From contig CBDAPE010000016.1 of NCBI GenBank assembly GCA_965198325.1, positions 62,001 through 126,000 of the forward strand: a DNA stretch of 64,000 bases. The letters are read 5' to 3'. Below, in pieces: positions 39,772 through 47,023 of the stretch. The notes under the pieces are model-generated. The model did not search any database and had not been told where the DNA came from. It saw nothing but the letters and a program-made list of their open reading frames with translations. The position numbers and the translations under genes are program-made. The first letter of the stretch is position 1. Each line of letters begins with the position of its first letter. Source of the DNA: CBDAPE01 sp965198325. GTDB taxonomy: Bacteria > Pseudomonadota > Alphaproteobacteria > UBA828 > JAPUJA01.

Positions 39772-40520
39772 GGGTCCCCGTCCCGCGGGCCGAGAGCTTC
39801 GAGGCGCTGAACGATGCTCTCGCGGGACAGTGCCGCCGGCGCCAGGCGGCGCGGCTGCGGGGTCACAAGGAGACCATCGGCGAGCGCCTCGCACGGGACC
39901 GGGAAGCCTTCTTGCCTCTCCCCCCGGCACCATACGATGCCTGCGACAAGCGCACTGGACGGGTGAGCTCGCTGTCGCTGGTGCGCTGCCGGGGCAACGA
40001 CTACTCGGTGCCCGTGGCCTATGGCCACCGCGAGGTGCTGATCCGGTGCTCCGTCGACGAGGTCGTTATCTCTTGCGGCGCGGAGGTGATTGCCCGGCAC
40101 CGCCGGTCCTACGACAGCGAGGACCTGATCTTCGACCCGCTGCATTACCTACCCTTGATCGAGCAGAAGATCGGCGCCCTCGACCAGGCCGCGCCGTTGG
40201 CGGGCTGGGACCTGCCCGATAGCTTCATCACCCTGCGACGCCTCCTCGAAGCTCGCATGGGCAAGGCAGGCAAGCGCGAGTACGTCCAGGTGCTCCGTCT
40301 GCTGGAGAGCTTCCGGCTCGAGGAGCTGACGGCAGCGGTCGGCGACGCGCTCAGGCTCGGCGCCATCGGCTTCGATGCGGTGAAGCACCTGGTACTGTGC
40401 CGCATCGAGCGGCGGCCGCCCCGGCTCAACCTCGAGGTCTATCCGTACCTGCCGCGCGCCCGGGTCGCGACGACGTCTGCCAAGTCGTACATGAGCCTGC
40501 TGTCGGGGCTCGGCGCATGA
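39772..40520 (+). pseudogene. istA: IS21 transposase IstA, 3' part
   Basis: The remaining 249 codons and stop of istA, beginning in the middle of an Arg codon split by the insertion. It reads RVPVPRAESFEALNDAL, passes through the C-terminal region (CRGNDYSVPVAYGHREVLI, FDPLHYLPLIEQKIGALDQAAPLAGW) and ends LLSGLGA. No start of its own is likely to produce active protein. Its TGA overlaps the istB ATG. Confidence 0.9.
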
Positions 40521-41278
40521 CCGACACACCACGGCTGCTGCTCGTCCACCACCTCAAGAGGCTGAAGCTGCCGACGGTCCTGAGGGAGTACGACAAGATC
40601 GCCCGGCAGTGCGCCTCTGAAGGCGTCGACCACGTTCGCTATCTTCTGCGTCTGGCCGAGCTCGAGCTGATCGACCGCGAGCGCCGCATGGTCGAGCGGC
40701 GCATCAAGGCGGCGCGCTTCCCCGTGATCAAGAGCCTCGATAGCTTCGATTTCAAGGTCATCCCCTCGCTCAACAAGACGTTGGTCCTGGAGCTCGCCCG
40801 CTGCGCGTACATCGAGCGCCGCGAGAACCTCATCGCGCTCGGCAACAGCGGCACCGGCAAGACCCACATCGCCCTCGGTCTCGGCTTGGCGGCCTGCCAG
40901 AAGGGCCTCTCGGTCGGCTTCATCACCGCCGCGCTGGTCCACGAGCTCATCGAGGCCCGCGATGACAAGCAGCTGCTGAGGTTCCAGAAGAAGCTCGCCA
41001 CCTACAAGCTTCTGATCATCGACGAGCTCGGCTTCGTGCCGCTGTCCAAGACCGGTGCCGAGCTCCTGTTCGAGGTGTTCAGCCAGCGCTACGAGCGCGG
41101 CTCGACCCTGGTCACCACCAATCTGCCGTTCGACGAATGGACCGAGGTGTTCGGCTCCGAGCGGCTTACCGGCGCTCTCCTCGACCGCCTCACCCACCAC
41201 GTCAACATCCTCGAGATGAATGGCGAGAGCTACAGGCTCAACCAGAGCCGCAGGCGTCAAACCCCGACGGCGAACTGA
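40517..41278 (+). CDS. istB: IS21 helper ATPase IstB
   Basis: A 253-residue AAA+ ATPase that chooses the target and assists IstA. The Walker A motif is GNSGTGKTHIA (near residue 112), Walker B is LLIIDELGFVPL, and sensor text TTNLPFDEWTEVFGSERLTGALLDRL follows. The ATG overlaps the istA stop, the coupling usual in IS21. The protein is intact although istA is broken. Confidence 0.95.
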   Translation: MTDTPRLLLVHHLKRLKLPTVLREYDKIARQCASEGVDHVRYLLRLAELELIDRERRMVERRIKAARFPVIKSLDSFDFKVIPSLNKTLVLELARCAYIERRENLIALGNSGTGKTHIALGLGLAACQKGLSVGFITAALVHELIEARDDKQLLRFQKKLATYKLLIIDELGFVPLSKTGAELLFEVFSQRYERGSTLVTTNLPFDEWTEVFGSERLTGALLDRLTHHVNILEMNGESYRLNQSRRRQTPTAN

Positions 41279-41490
41279 ACCGACCACCCAACCCACGCTT
41301 GACCCCATGGGCCCACAGGTCCCTCCCGCGCGCGCCGCCGCGTCAGCCTGTTGAGGGCACGTCGCGTTGCGCGCGGGGCCCGCCCATGGACTACGGGGAC
41401 AAGCCCGCAGCCGCCAGGTGGTCCCTTTTTACTCCGCCACGGTGGTCCCTTTTTGCTTCGCCATTGACAGCTGGGGGCGAGGACCATAGG

Positions 41491-41534
41491 AAGGGCCGCT
41501 GCCTGATCCCCTGAGAAGGAAAGCAGCGGCCCTT
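41491..41534. repeat. 12-bp perfect inverted repeat before the tRNA-like gene
   Basis: AAGGGCCGCTGC (41491-41502) and GCAGCGGCCCTT (41523-41534) are exact complements around a 20-base loop. It lies 22 bases right of the IS21 end and 16 bases before the tRNA-like gene. It could be a transcript hairpin. No T-run follows. Confidence 0.7.
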
Positions 41535-41550
41535 AATCGGCACAAGTGAA

Positions 41551-41621
41551 CCCCGGTTCGTCTAGTGGTAGGACGCCCTCTTTACAGGTCGGAGACCTAC
41601 GTTCGAATCGTAGACCGGGGA
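41551..41621 (+). tRNA. tRNA-like gene with UAC anticodon, probably degenerate
   Basis: A 71-base cloverleaf: acceptor CCCCGGT/ACCGGGG is a perfect 7-bp stem, D-arm GTCT/GGAC encloses AGTGGTA, and the T-arm CTACG-TTCGAAT-CGTAG is perfect. The anticodon loop TTTACAG would give TAC (valine) at 41583-41585, but the stem CCCTC/GTCGG has two mismatches. The body (TTCGTCTAGTGGTAGGAC) resembles tRNA-Glu rather than tRNA-Val. No CCA is encoded. It lies inside the mobile element. Either a decaying tRNA or a tRNA mimic; function in decoding is doubtful. Confidence 0.6.
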
Positions 41622-41635
41622 CAATTTTACCAATT

Positions 41636-41667
41636 GGGACCGTCGCTGCGCAAACAGCGGCGGTCCC
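41636..41667. repeat. 13-bp hairpin after the tRNA-like gene
   Basis: GGGACCGTCGCTG pairs with CAGCGGCGGTCCC (one G-T pair) around a 6-base loop. It starts 14 bases after the tRNA-like gene. It lacks a T-run but could stop or protect a transcript. The remaining bases to 41784 hold only the leader of the transposase gene, including an inverted CGATTTACCAGATCG stretch near 41734. Confidence 0.7.
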
Positions 41668-41784
41668 GGATCACAAACCCAAGGATTGCCCCCTAAGCTA
41701 TGACCGCAGATCTATATATAGCTGAGTCGGCGCCGATTTACCAGATCGGCTTGGGCCATCCCGACACTGTGAGGGACCGGCCTA

Positions 41785-42675
41785 ATGAATATCCTTCCGT
41801 TTGAAAAACAAGTTCAATGCATCGCTTCTCTAACTGAGGGATGCAGCATACGGGCAACTGAGCGACTGACCGACATCCACCGCGATACGATCATGCGGCT
41901 GGACTTACGCGTTGGCGAAGGCTGCGCGGCACTTCATGACAGGATGATGACCGATTTACAGGTCGGCCATATCGAGCTTGACGAGATTTGGGCTTTCGTT
42001 GCCAAGAAGCAGCGGCGCGTGACAAGCGCCGATCCGTCCAGCGTCGGAGACCAGTATCTCTACACCGCGATGGACGCCACCGGCAAAGCGATCCTCTCCT
42101 ATGTGGTGGGGAAGCGTAACGCAAAGAATACGCGTGACTTCCTAGCCGATCTCCGCACCCGCGTCATCAACCGGCCCAATATCTCGTCGGACGCCTTCAC
42201 CCAGTATCCCGAGGCCATCGAGTTGGCCTTCGGGGCGGACGTGGATTACGGCCAGATTCAGAAGTCCTACACTGAGGACGCGAACGAGCCCAAGCGCGTG
42301 CGCCGATATTCTCCGGGAGCGGTAGTAGCAGTAGCCACAAGGACGGTCGTTGGCGATCCCGATCAAATCTGCACGAGCCACATGGAGCGCGGAAACCTCA
42401 CCATCAGGATGCAGACAAGGCGCTTCACACGCCTCACCAACGCCTTCTCGAAAAAGCTCCGCAACCACAAGGCGGCGGTCGCGCTGTTCATAGCCCACTA
42501 CAACCTATGCCGGGTCCACAAGACGATCCGCATGACACCAGCGATGATGCTCGGCTCGGCCGATCATATTTGGAGCGTGGGCGAGTTGATCGAGGTCGCT
42601 GCGAGCTCGGATTTGCCCAAATTGCCTGGACATCGCGTTGGCCACCTGCGAGTCATCGACGGGAGAGTGTCCTAG
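41785..42675 (+). CDS. IS1-like DDE transposase
   Basis: A 296-residue transposase of the single-frame IS1-like group. The N-terminal helix-turn-helix reads MNILPFEKQVQCIASLTEGCSIRATERLT. The DDE core has VGHIELDEIWAFVAKKQ (first Asp), ISSDAFTQYPEAIELAFGADVDYGQIQKSY (second Asp), and the conserved TSHMERGNLTIRMQTRRFTRLTNAFSKKLRNH with the Glu, then HYNLCRVHKTIRMTPAMM. Its stop lies inside a TGTCCTAG motif of the right terminus. It looks intact and is the likely mover of the whole 6.4-kb unit. Confidence 0.93.
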   Translation: MNILPFEKQVQCIASLTEGCSIRATERLTDIHRDTIMRLDLRVGEGCAALHDRMMTDLQVGHIELDEIWAFVAKKQRRVTSADPSSVGDQYLYTAMDATGKAILSYVVGKRNAKNTRDFLADLRTRVINRPNISSDAFTQYPEAIELAFGADVDYGQIQKSYTEDANEPKRVRRYSPGAVVAVATRTVVGDPDQICTSHMERGNLTIRMQTRRFTRLTNAFSKKLRNHKAAVALFIAHYNLCRVHKTIRMTPAMMLGSADHIWSVGELIEVAASSDLPKLPGHRVGHLRVIDGRVS

Positions 42676-42711
42676 TCTGCGGGGGGCATGTGTCCTAAGT
42701 AGGACAGTACC
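42668..42711 (-). repeat. Right inverted terminus of the outer element
   Basis: Read from the right tip the complement is GGTACTGTCCTACTTAGGAC, matching the left tip. TGTCCTAAG at 42691 and TAGGACA at 42700 form a 7-bp stem close to the tip. Confidence 0.8.
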
Positions 42712-42719
42712 AATTGCCT
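42712..42719 (+). repeat. Right 8-bp target-site duplication (AATTGCCT)
   Basis: The second copy of AATTGCCT. Its last T plus GA forms the native adk stop, followed by the rpsM promoter region. Confidence 0.9.
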
Positions 42720-42726
42720 GAGATGT

Positions 42727-42754
42727 TTGACTTATCAAGGCCTCGGCCTATAAT
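42727..42754 (+). promoter_or_regulatory. Promoter of the alpha operon (rpsM)
   Basis: TTGACT (42727-42732), a 16-base spacer and a perfect TATAAT (42749-42754) lie in native chromosome DNA just right of the insertion. The predicted start near 42761 is 65 bases before rpsM. It would keep rpsM-rplQ expressed in spite of the insertion. Confidence 0.75.
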
Positions 42755-42825
42755 CCCTCACTGCCCGCTCGGTGCCTCGCATCGGGCGCCCCTGGCGTGA
42801 GAATATTCCAACTGGAGATCGTGGC

Positions 42826-43194
42826 GTGGCGCGGATTGCGGGCGTAAACATTCCGACTCAAAAACGTGTTGAGATTGCCTTGACCTATATTCATGGGATC
42901 GGCCGTCATCACGCATCCAGGATATGTGAGCAGATCGGCCTGCCCCGGGAACGCCGGGTTAGCGATCTCACGGACGCGGAAGTCGCACAAATCCGCGACA
43001 TCATCGATCAGCAATTCGTCGTTGAAGGCGACCTACGGCGCGAGGTTGCCATGAACATCAAGCGCCTGATGGATTTGGCCAGCTATCGGGGCCTGCGACA
43101 TCGGCGCGGTTTGCCGGTTCGGGGACAGCGAACCCATACGAATGCACGGACCCGGAAGGGTCCCGCAAAGCCGATCGCCGGCAGGAAGAGTTAA
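42826..43194 (+). CDS. rpsM: 30S ribosomal protein S13
   Basis: S13 (122 residues) bridges the 30S head to the large subunit. It starts at GTG (ARIAGVNIPTQKRVEIALTYIHGIG), preceded by GGAGATC; an upstream in-frame ATG at 42772 would add an unrelated 18-residue stretch. The C-terminal RGLRHRRGLPVRGQRTHTNARTRKG is typical. It is the first gene after the transposon and the start of the alpha operon. Confidence 0.97.
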   Translation: MARIAGVNIPTQKRVEIALTYIHGIGRHHASRICEQIGLPRERRVSDLTDAEVAQIRDIIDQQFVVEGDLRREVAMNIKRLMDLASYRGLRHRRGLPVRGQRTHTNARTRKGPAKPIAGRKS

Positions 43195-43206
43195 GTAGGG
43201 ACGACG

Positions 43207-43599
43207 ATGGCGAAACAGCAATCAGCGCGCGTCAAGAAGCGCGAACGCAAGAACATTGCGTCGGGGGTTGCCCATGTCAATGCGACATTCAACAACACGA
43301 TGATCACGATTACCGACGTGCAGGGTAAAACCATCGCCTGGTCGTCCGCTGGTAGCCTCGGCTTCAAGGGATCGCGCAAATCGACACCGTTCGCAGCCCA
43401 GATGGCCGCCGAAGATGCAGGCCGCAAGGCGCAGGAACACGGTATGCAAACCCTTGAAGTTGAAGTCAGAGGGCCGGGTTCGGGCCGTGAATCCGCACTC
43501 AGGGCCTTGCAGGCAGCGGGGTTCAACATTACCTCGATCCGTGATTCGACGCCGATTCCGCACAACGGTTGTCGGCCGCCAAAACGCAGGCGCGTGTAA
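43207..43599 (+). CDS. rpsK: 30S ribosomal protein S11
   Basis: S11 (130 residues) forms the mRNA exit platform. It contains KKRERKNIASGVAHVNATFNNTMITITDVQGKTIAWSSAG and the C-terminal SIRDSTPIPHNGCRPPKRRRV, including the Asn-Gly that often becomes isoaspartate. It follows rpsM by 12 bp. rpsD is absent between rpsK and rpoA, as usual in alphaproteobacteria. Confidence 0.98.
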   Translation: MAKQQSARVKKRERKNIASGVAHVNATFNNTMITITDVQGKTIAWSSAGSLGFKGSRKSTPFAAQMAAEDAGRKAQEHGMQTLEVEVRGPGSGRESALRALQAAGFNITSIRDSTPIPHNGCRPPKRRRV

Positions 43600-43703
43600 A
43601 CGCCTCGTGTGAGGCGAACCGGGCCCGATCAGTTCTCGTGCCCAAACTTATTTTGATCCGCTGACGGACAAGAACAGTCCGTCACCAGCTTGAGGTCGAA
43701 ACC

Positions 43704-44720
43704 GTGATTCAGAAAAACTGGCAAGAACTCATCAAACCATCGCAACTCACGATCGAACCGGGCGACGATCCGACCCGCCGGGCAACGGTTGTGGCTGAAC
43801 CGTTGGAGCGTGGATACGCACTGACCTTGGGCAACGCCCTGCGCCGCATCTTGCTTTCCTCTCTACGCGGTTCAGCTGTGACGGCGTTGCAGATCGACAA
43901 CGTGTTGCATGAATTCTCCTCTATCCCGGGTGTCCATGAGGACGTTACCGATATCGTGCTCAATTTGAAATCGATGGCTCTTCGCATGCATGGCGAGGGT
44001 CCCAAGCGCATGACGCTGAGCGCCAAGGGTCCGGGCGAGGTCAAAGTGGAAGCGATCGAGGTGGGCCACGATATCGAGATCCTCAATCCGGAGCTCGTCA
44101 TCTGCACGCTCGACGACGGCGCCAAGATCAGTATGGAAATGGTTGTCGAATCGGGCAAGGGCTATGTCATGGCGAGCCAGAATCGGCCCGAGGACGCGCC
44201 GGTTGGCCTGATTCCCGTGGATGCGCTCTATACGCCGGTTAAGAAGGTCGCCTGTCGCGTGGAGAACACGCGTGTGGGGCAAGTCACAGACTTCGACAAA
44301 CTCTCCATGGATATCGAGACCAACGGCACGGTCACGCCCGAAGATGCGATCGGCCTTGCCGCGCGAATCCTCCAGGATCAGCTTCAGTTGTTCGTGAATT
44401 TCGAAGAGCCGACGCGTGTCGAGCACGAAGAAATCCATGTCGAGCCCGGGTTCAATGCTCATCTGATTCGCAAGGTCGACGAACTCGAACTGTCCGTGCG
44501 CTCCGCCAACTGCCTGAAGAACGATAACATCAACTATATCGGTGACTTGGTACAGAAGACCGAAGCGGAAATGCTGCGGACGCCGAATTTCGGACGCAAA
44601 TCGTTGAATGAGATCAAGGAGGTTCTTGGGACCATGGGCCTTCATCTCGGCATGGAGATCGACAACTGGCCGCCCGAGAACGTCGATGAACTCGTCAAGC
44701 GTCTCGACGAACCTTATTGA
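43704..44720 (+). CDS. rpoA: DNA-directed RNA polymerase subunit alpha
   Basis: A 338-residue alpha subunit that begins polymerase assembly and contacts upstream promoter DNA and activators. It starts at GTG (IQKNWQELIKPSQLTIE). The N-terminal domain has EPLERGYALTLGNALRRILLSSLRGSAVTAL; the C-terminal domain (about 250-338) has ELELSVRSANCLKNDNINYIGDLVQKTEAEMLRTPNFGRKSLNEIKEVL. It lies 104 bp after rpsK, and rplQ follows after 34 bp. Confidence 0.98.
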   Translation: MIQKNWQELIKPSQLTIEPGDDPTRRATVVAEPLERGYALTLGNALRRILLSSLRGSAVTALQIDNVLHEFSSIPGVHEDVTDIVLNLKSMALRMHGEGPKRMTLSAKGPGEVKVEAIEVGHDIEILNPELVICTLDDGAKISMEMVVESGKGYVMASQNRPEDAPVGLIPVDALYTPVKKVACRVENTRVGQVTDFDKLSMDIETNGTVTPEDAIGLAARILQDQLQLFVNFEEPTRVEHEEIHVEPGFNAHLIRKVDELELSVRSANCLKNDNINYIGDLVQKTEAEMLRTPNFGRKSLNEIKEVLGTMGLHLGMEIDNWPPENVDELVKRLDEPY

Positions 44721-44754
44721 TTGAGACCGCCAGGAACCGGGGAGTATCAGCGGG

Positions 44755-45186
44755 ATGCGCCACCGCAATAGTGGGCGAAAGCTCAATCGCACCAGCAGCC
44801 ATCGCAAGGCCATGTTCGCCAACATGGCGACGGCGCTGATCAAGCACGAGCAAATCACGACAACCTTGCCCAAGGCGAAGGACCTGCGGCCGATCGTCGA
44901 GAAGCTTGTGACACTCGGTAAACGCGGCGGTCTGCATGCCCGACGCCAGGTTCTGCGGATCGTTCGAGACGAGAAGATTGCCGATAAGCTGTTTACGACG
45001 CTGGCCGAGCGCTATGCCGACCGGTCGGGCGGTTATACCCGCGTGTTGAAGGCGGGGTATCGGTACGGTGATTCGGCGCCGCTGGCGATCATCGAGTTCG
45101 TCGAACGCGATTCGGACGCTAAGGGACAGGACTCAGGCCCTGTTCAGATCACTGACGAGGACGAGGACGAGGACGAAGCGGCATAG
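44755..45186 (+). CDS. rplQ: 50S ribosomal protein L17 with acidic tail
   Basis: L17 sits near the tunnel exit. It starts MRHRNSGRKLNRTSSHRKAMFANMATALIKHEQI and ends its core at APLAIIEFVERD, about residue 117. Residues 118-143 form an acidic tail ending DEDEDEDEAA. Length 143 is longer than the 127 of E. coli. It is the last alpha-operon gene, followed by a terminator. Confidence 0.97.
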   Translation: MRHRNSGRKLNRTSSHRKAMFANMATALIKHEQITTTLPKAKDLRPIVEKLVTLGKRGGLHARRQVLRIVRDEKIADKLFTTLAERYADRSGGYTRVLKAGYRYGDSAPLAIIEFVERDSDAKGQDSGPVQITDEDEDEDEAA

Positions 45187-45225
45187 CGCCACTGCGAATT
45201 CCATCGAAGAGACCGTGGACAGGAC

Positions 45226-45256
45226 GGGCAGCCGAAGGGGCTGCCCTTCGCGTTTT
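45226..45256 (+). terminator. Rho-independent terminator of the alpha operon
   Basis: GGGCAGCC and GGCTGCCC form an 8-bp stem with a GAAGG loop, followed by TTCGCGTTTT. It lies 40 bases after rplQ and just before rarA. Confidence 0.75.
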
Positions 45257-45278
45257 CGCAGAGTAAACTCACCAGATC

Positions 45279-46634
45279 ATGACCACATTGTTCGAGGCCC
45301 AGGCACCGGCCCGACCTCTGGCCGACCGCCTTCGGCCGCAAAGTCTCGAGGCGGTCGTGGGGCAGGATCAACTGCTCAACGTCGAAGGGCCGATCGGCCG
45401 TATGATCAAGGCGGGACGGATTTCGTCCATGATCTTGTGGGGACCGCCCGGCTGCGGCAAGACGACCATTGCCAGGTTGCTGGCCCAGGCTACGGACCTC
45501 GAGTTTCAACCGCTCTCGGCGGTCTTTTCGGGCGTGGCCGATCTGCGCAAAGTGTTTGACGGGGCGCGGAAGCGACGGGAAGACGGCCGGGGGACGCTGC
45601 TCTTCGTTGACGAAATCCATCGCTTCAATCGGGCTCAGCAGGACGCCTTCCTCCCGGTCGTCGAAGACGGCACGATTACTCTCGTCGGAGCGACGACGGA
45701 GAACCCCTCGTTCGAGCTCAACGGCGCGCTGCTTTCGCGCTGCCAGGTCATGGTGCTCGTCCGCTTGGACGACGCCGCGATCGAGGAGCTTTTGGTCCGG
45801 GCTGAGGCCCTGCAGGACCAGGACTTGCCGCTGGACAGCGATGCCCGGGTAGCGCTTCGCGCGATGGCCGATGGTGATGGCCGGTTCGCGATCAATCTGG
45901 CCGAAGACCTCTTCGACCTCGCGCCGGGAACCCGGCTTGATTCGGAGGGCCTCATCAAAGCGGTTCGTCAACGCGCGGCGCTCTATGACAAGGCGCAGGA
46001 AAGTCACTACAACCTGATCAGCGCGTTGCACAAATCGCTGCGCGGCTCGGATGTGGACGCGGCGCTTTACTGGCTCGCGCGCATGCTGTCCGGTGGCGAG
46101 GATCCGCTTTATATCGCGCGGCGACTTGTGCGTTTTGCATCCGAGGACATCGGCCTCGCGGACCCGGACGCGTTGCCGCAAAGCCTCGCGGCGTGGGATG
46201 CCTATGAGCGGCTGGGCTCGCCCGAGGGCGAACTGGCGATCGCCCAGGCGGTTATCTACCTGGCGACGGCGCCCAAGTCGAACGCCGCCTACAAGGGGCT
46301 GGGGCAAGCCATGCGCCTGGCCAGGGAAACCGGCTCTCTCATGCCGCCCAAGCACATCCTCCATGCACCGACAAAGCTGATGAAAGACCTGGGGTACAGC
46401 GAGGGTTACGTCTACGACCACGATACGGAAGAGTCGTTCTCCGGACAGGACTATTTTCCGGATGAGTTGGACCGGCAGGCTCTGTATCGCCCGCGGGCGC
46501 GCGGCTTCGAACGCGAGGTCGCGAAGCGGCTCGACTACTGGACGAAGCTGCGGGCAGAGTCGGCGGCATCGAGCGAACCTGAAACCGATGGCCCGTCCGG
46601 GTCCGCGGTGCAGTCGGGGAGCGACGAGCCATGA
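45279..46634 (+). CDS. rarA: Replication-associated recombination ATPase RarA (MgsA)
   Basis: A 451-residue AAA+ ATPase of the clamp-loader family acting at stalled replication forks. Walker A is GPPGCGKTTIA (residues 52-62 region), Walker B LLFVDEIHRFN, sensor 1 GATTENPSFELNGALLSRCQV. The C-terminal MgsA tetramerisation part has KAQESHYNLISALHKSLRGSDVDAALYWLARML and YVYDHDTEESFSGQDYFPDEL. The last 30 residues are a variable tail. Its TGA overlaps the crcB ATG. Confidence 0.96.
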   Translation: MTTLFEAQAPARPLADRLRPQSLEAVVGQDQLLNVEGPIGRMIKAGRISSMILWGPPGCGKTTIARLLAQATDLEFQPLSAVFSGVADLRKVFDGARKRREDGRGTLLFVDEIHRFNRAQQDAFLPVVEDGTITLVGATTENPSFELNGALLSRCQVMVLVRLDDAAIEELLVRAEALQDQDLPLDSDARVALRAMADGDGRFAINLAEDLFDLAPGTRLDSEGLIKAVRQRAALYDKAQESHYNLISALHKSLRGSDVDAALYWLARMLSGGEDPLYIARRLVRFASEDIGLADPDALPQSLAAWDAYERLGSPEGELAIAQAVIYLATAPKSNAAYKGLGQAMRLARETGSLMPPKHILHAPTKLMKDLGYSEGYVYDHDTEESFSGQDYFPDELDRQALYRPRARGFEREVAKRLDYWTKLRAESAASSEPETDGPSGSAVQSGSDEP

Positions 46635-47023
46635 TGACCGTCCTTGCAGTTGCGGCCGGAGGTGCGATCGGCGCAACAGGGCGGTATTTCGTCGCAGGAT
46701 GGGCCGAGCGAGCGCTTACGGTCTGGCTCGGCGGGGGCTTTCCCTATGGAACCCTGGCCGTAAACGTAATCGGCTCGTTCGTTCTCGGAGTGCTGGTCGA
46801 GGCCTTCGCGCTCGCCCTTACGATATCCCCGGAGATTCGGGCGCTTCTCGTGGTCGGCGTGCTTGGCGGGTTTACGACCTTTTCGGCGTTCTCGTTCGAT
46901 ACCATCCTTTTGCTGGAGCGGGGCGATTTCTCGCGGGCCGTTCTCAATGTGGCTCTGGCCGTGGTGCTATGCGTCGGCGGATTGTTCGTCGGTCTGCGTT
47001 TGATGCGTCTCGTTCTCACGTGA
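46631..47023 (+). CDS. crcB: Fluoride channel CrcB/Fluc
   Basis: A 130-residue inner-membrane protein with four hydrophobic segments. The family motifs GGAIGATGRYFVAG at the N-terminus, GTLAVNVIGSFVLGVL and GVLGGFTTFSAFSFDT, which contains the pore Phe and Thr/Ser residues, are visible. As a homodimer it exports fluoride. No fluoride riboswitch is seen upstream since the gene overlaps rarA. Its TGA overlaps the GTG of the next gene. Confidence 0.93.
   Translation: MMTVLAVAAGGAIGATGRYFVAGWAERALTVWLGGGFPYGTLAVNVIGSFVLGVLVEAFALALTISPEIRALLVVGVLGGFTTFSAFSFDTILLLERGDFSRAVLNVALAVVLCVGGLFVGLRLMRLVLT

Larger units (their letters stand above)
37551..41469. mobile_element. IS21-family element, split by IS256
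   Basis: The element carries istA (interrupted) and istB. The right end shows the family's multiple terminal repeats: the complement reads TGTCAATGGCGAAGCAAAAA then GGGACC, and a second GGCGGAGTAAAAAGGGACC lies just inside. On the left, TGTCTGAGAACGGCGGCGCA begins at 37551 and an inner repeat TGTAGCGGACCAAAATGGGA begins at 37605; either could be the true tip. No target duplication was found at either choice, so the left boundary is uncertain. Without the inner IS256 the length is about 2.5 kb, usual for IS21. The 37360-37550 stretch between the passenger start and this element holds no gene I can support. Confidence 0.75.
36317..42711. mobile_element. 6,395-bp nested IS1-like transposon between adk and rpsM
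   Basis: The left end GGTGCTGTCCTAAGTAG and the complement of the right end GGTACTGTCCTACTTAG match at 14 of 17 positions and are flanked by the direct repeat AATTGCCT. The only transposase facing these ends is the IS1-like gene at 41785. Within it are an unknown passenger gene, an IS21-type element that itself holds an IS256-type element, a tRNA-like gene and two long hairpins. Removing the inner IS21 leaves about 2.5 kb, large for an IS1-family element (commonly 0.7-1.2 kb), so it is better seen as a passenger-carrying derivative. No second end closer to the transposase was found. Confidence 0.85.

Noticed and set aside
38660..40222. 520-codon plus-strand ORF across IS256 and istA
   Set aside because: It is antisense to the IS256 transposase over most of its length and only enters the istA region at its end; not a fusion protein.
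37551..41469. A target duplication for the IS21 element
   Set aside because: Neither possible left tip (37551 or 37605) has flanking bases matching those after 41469, so I do not claim one.
41551..41621. Calling the tRNA-like gene a normal tRNA-Val
   Set aside because: Two mismatches in the anticodon stem, a tRNA-Glu-like body and no encoded CCA argue against a working valine tRNA.
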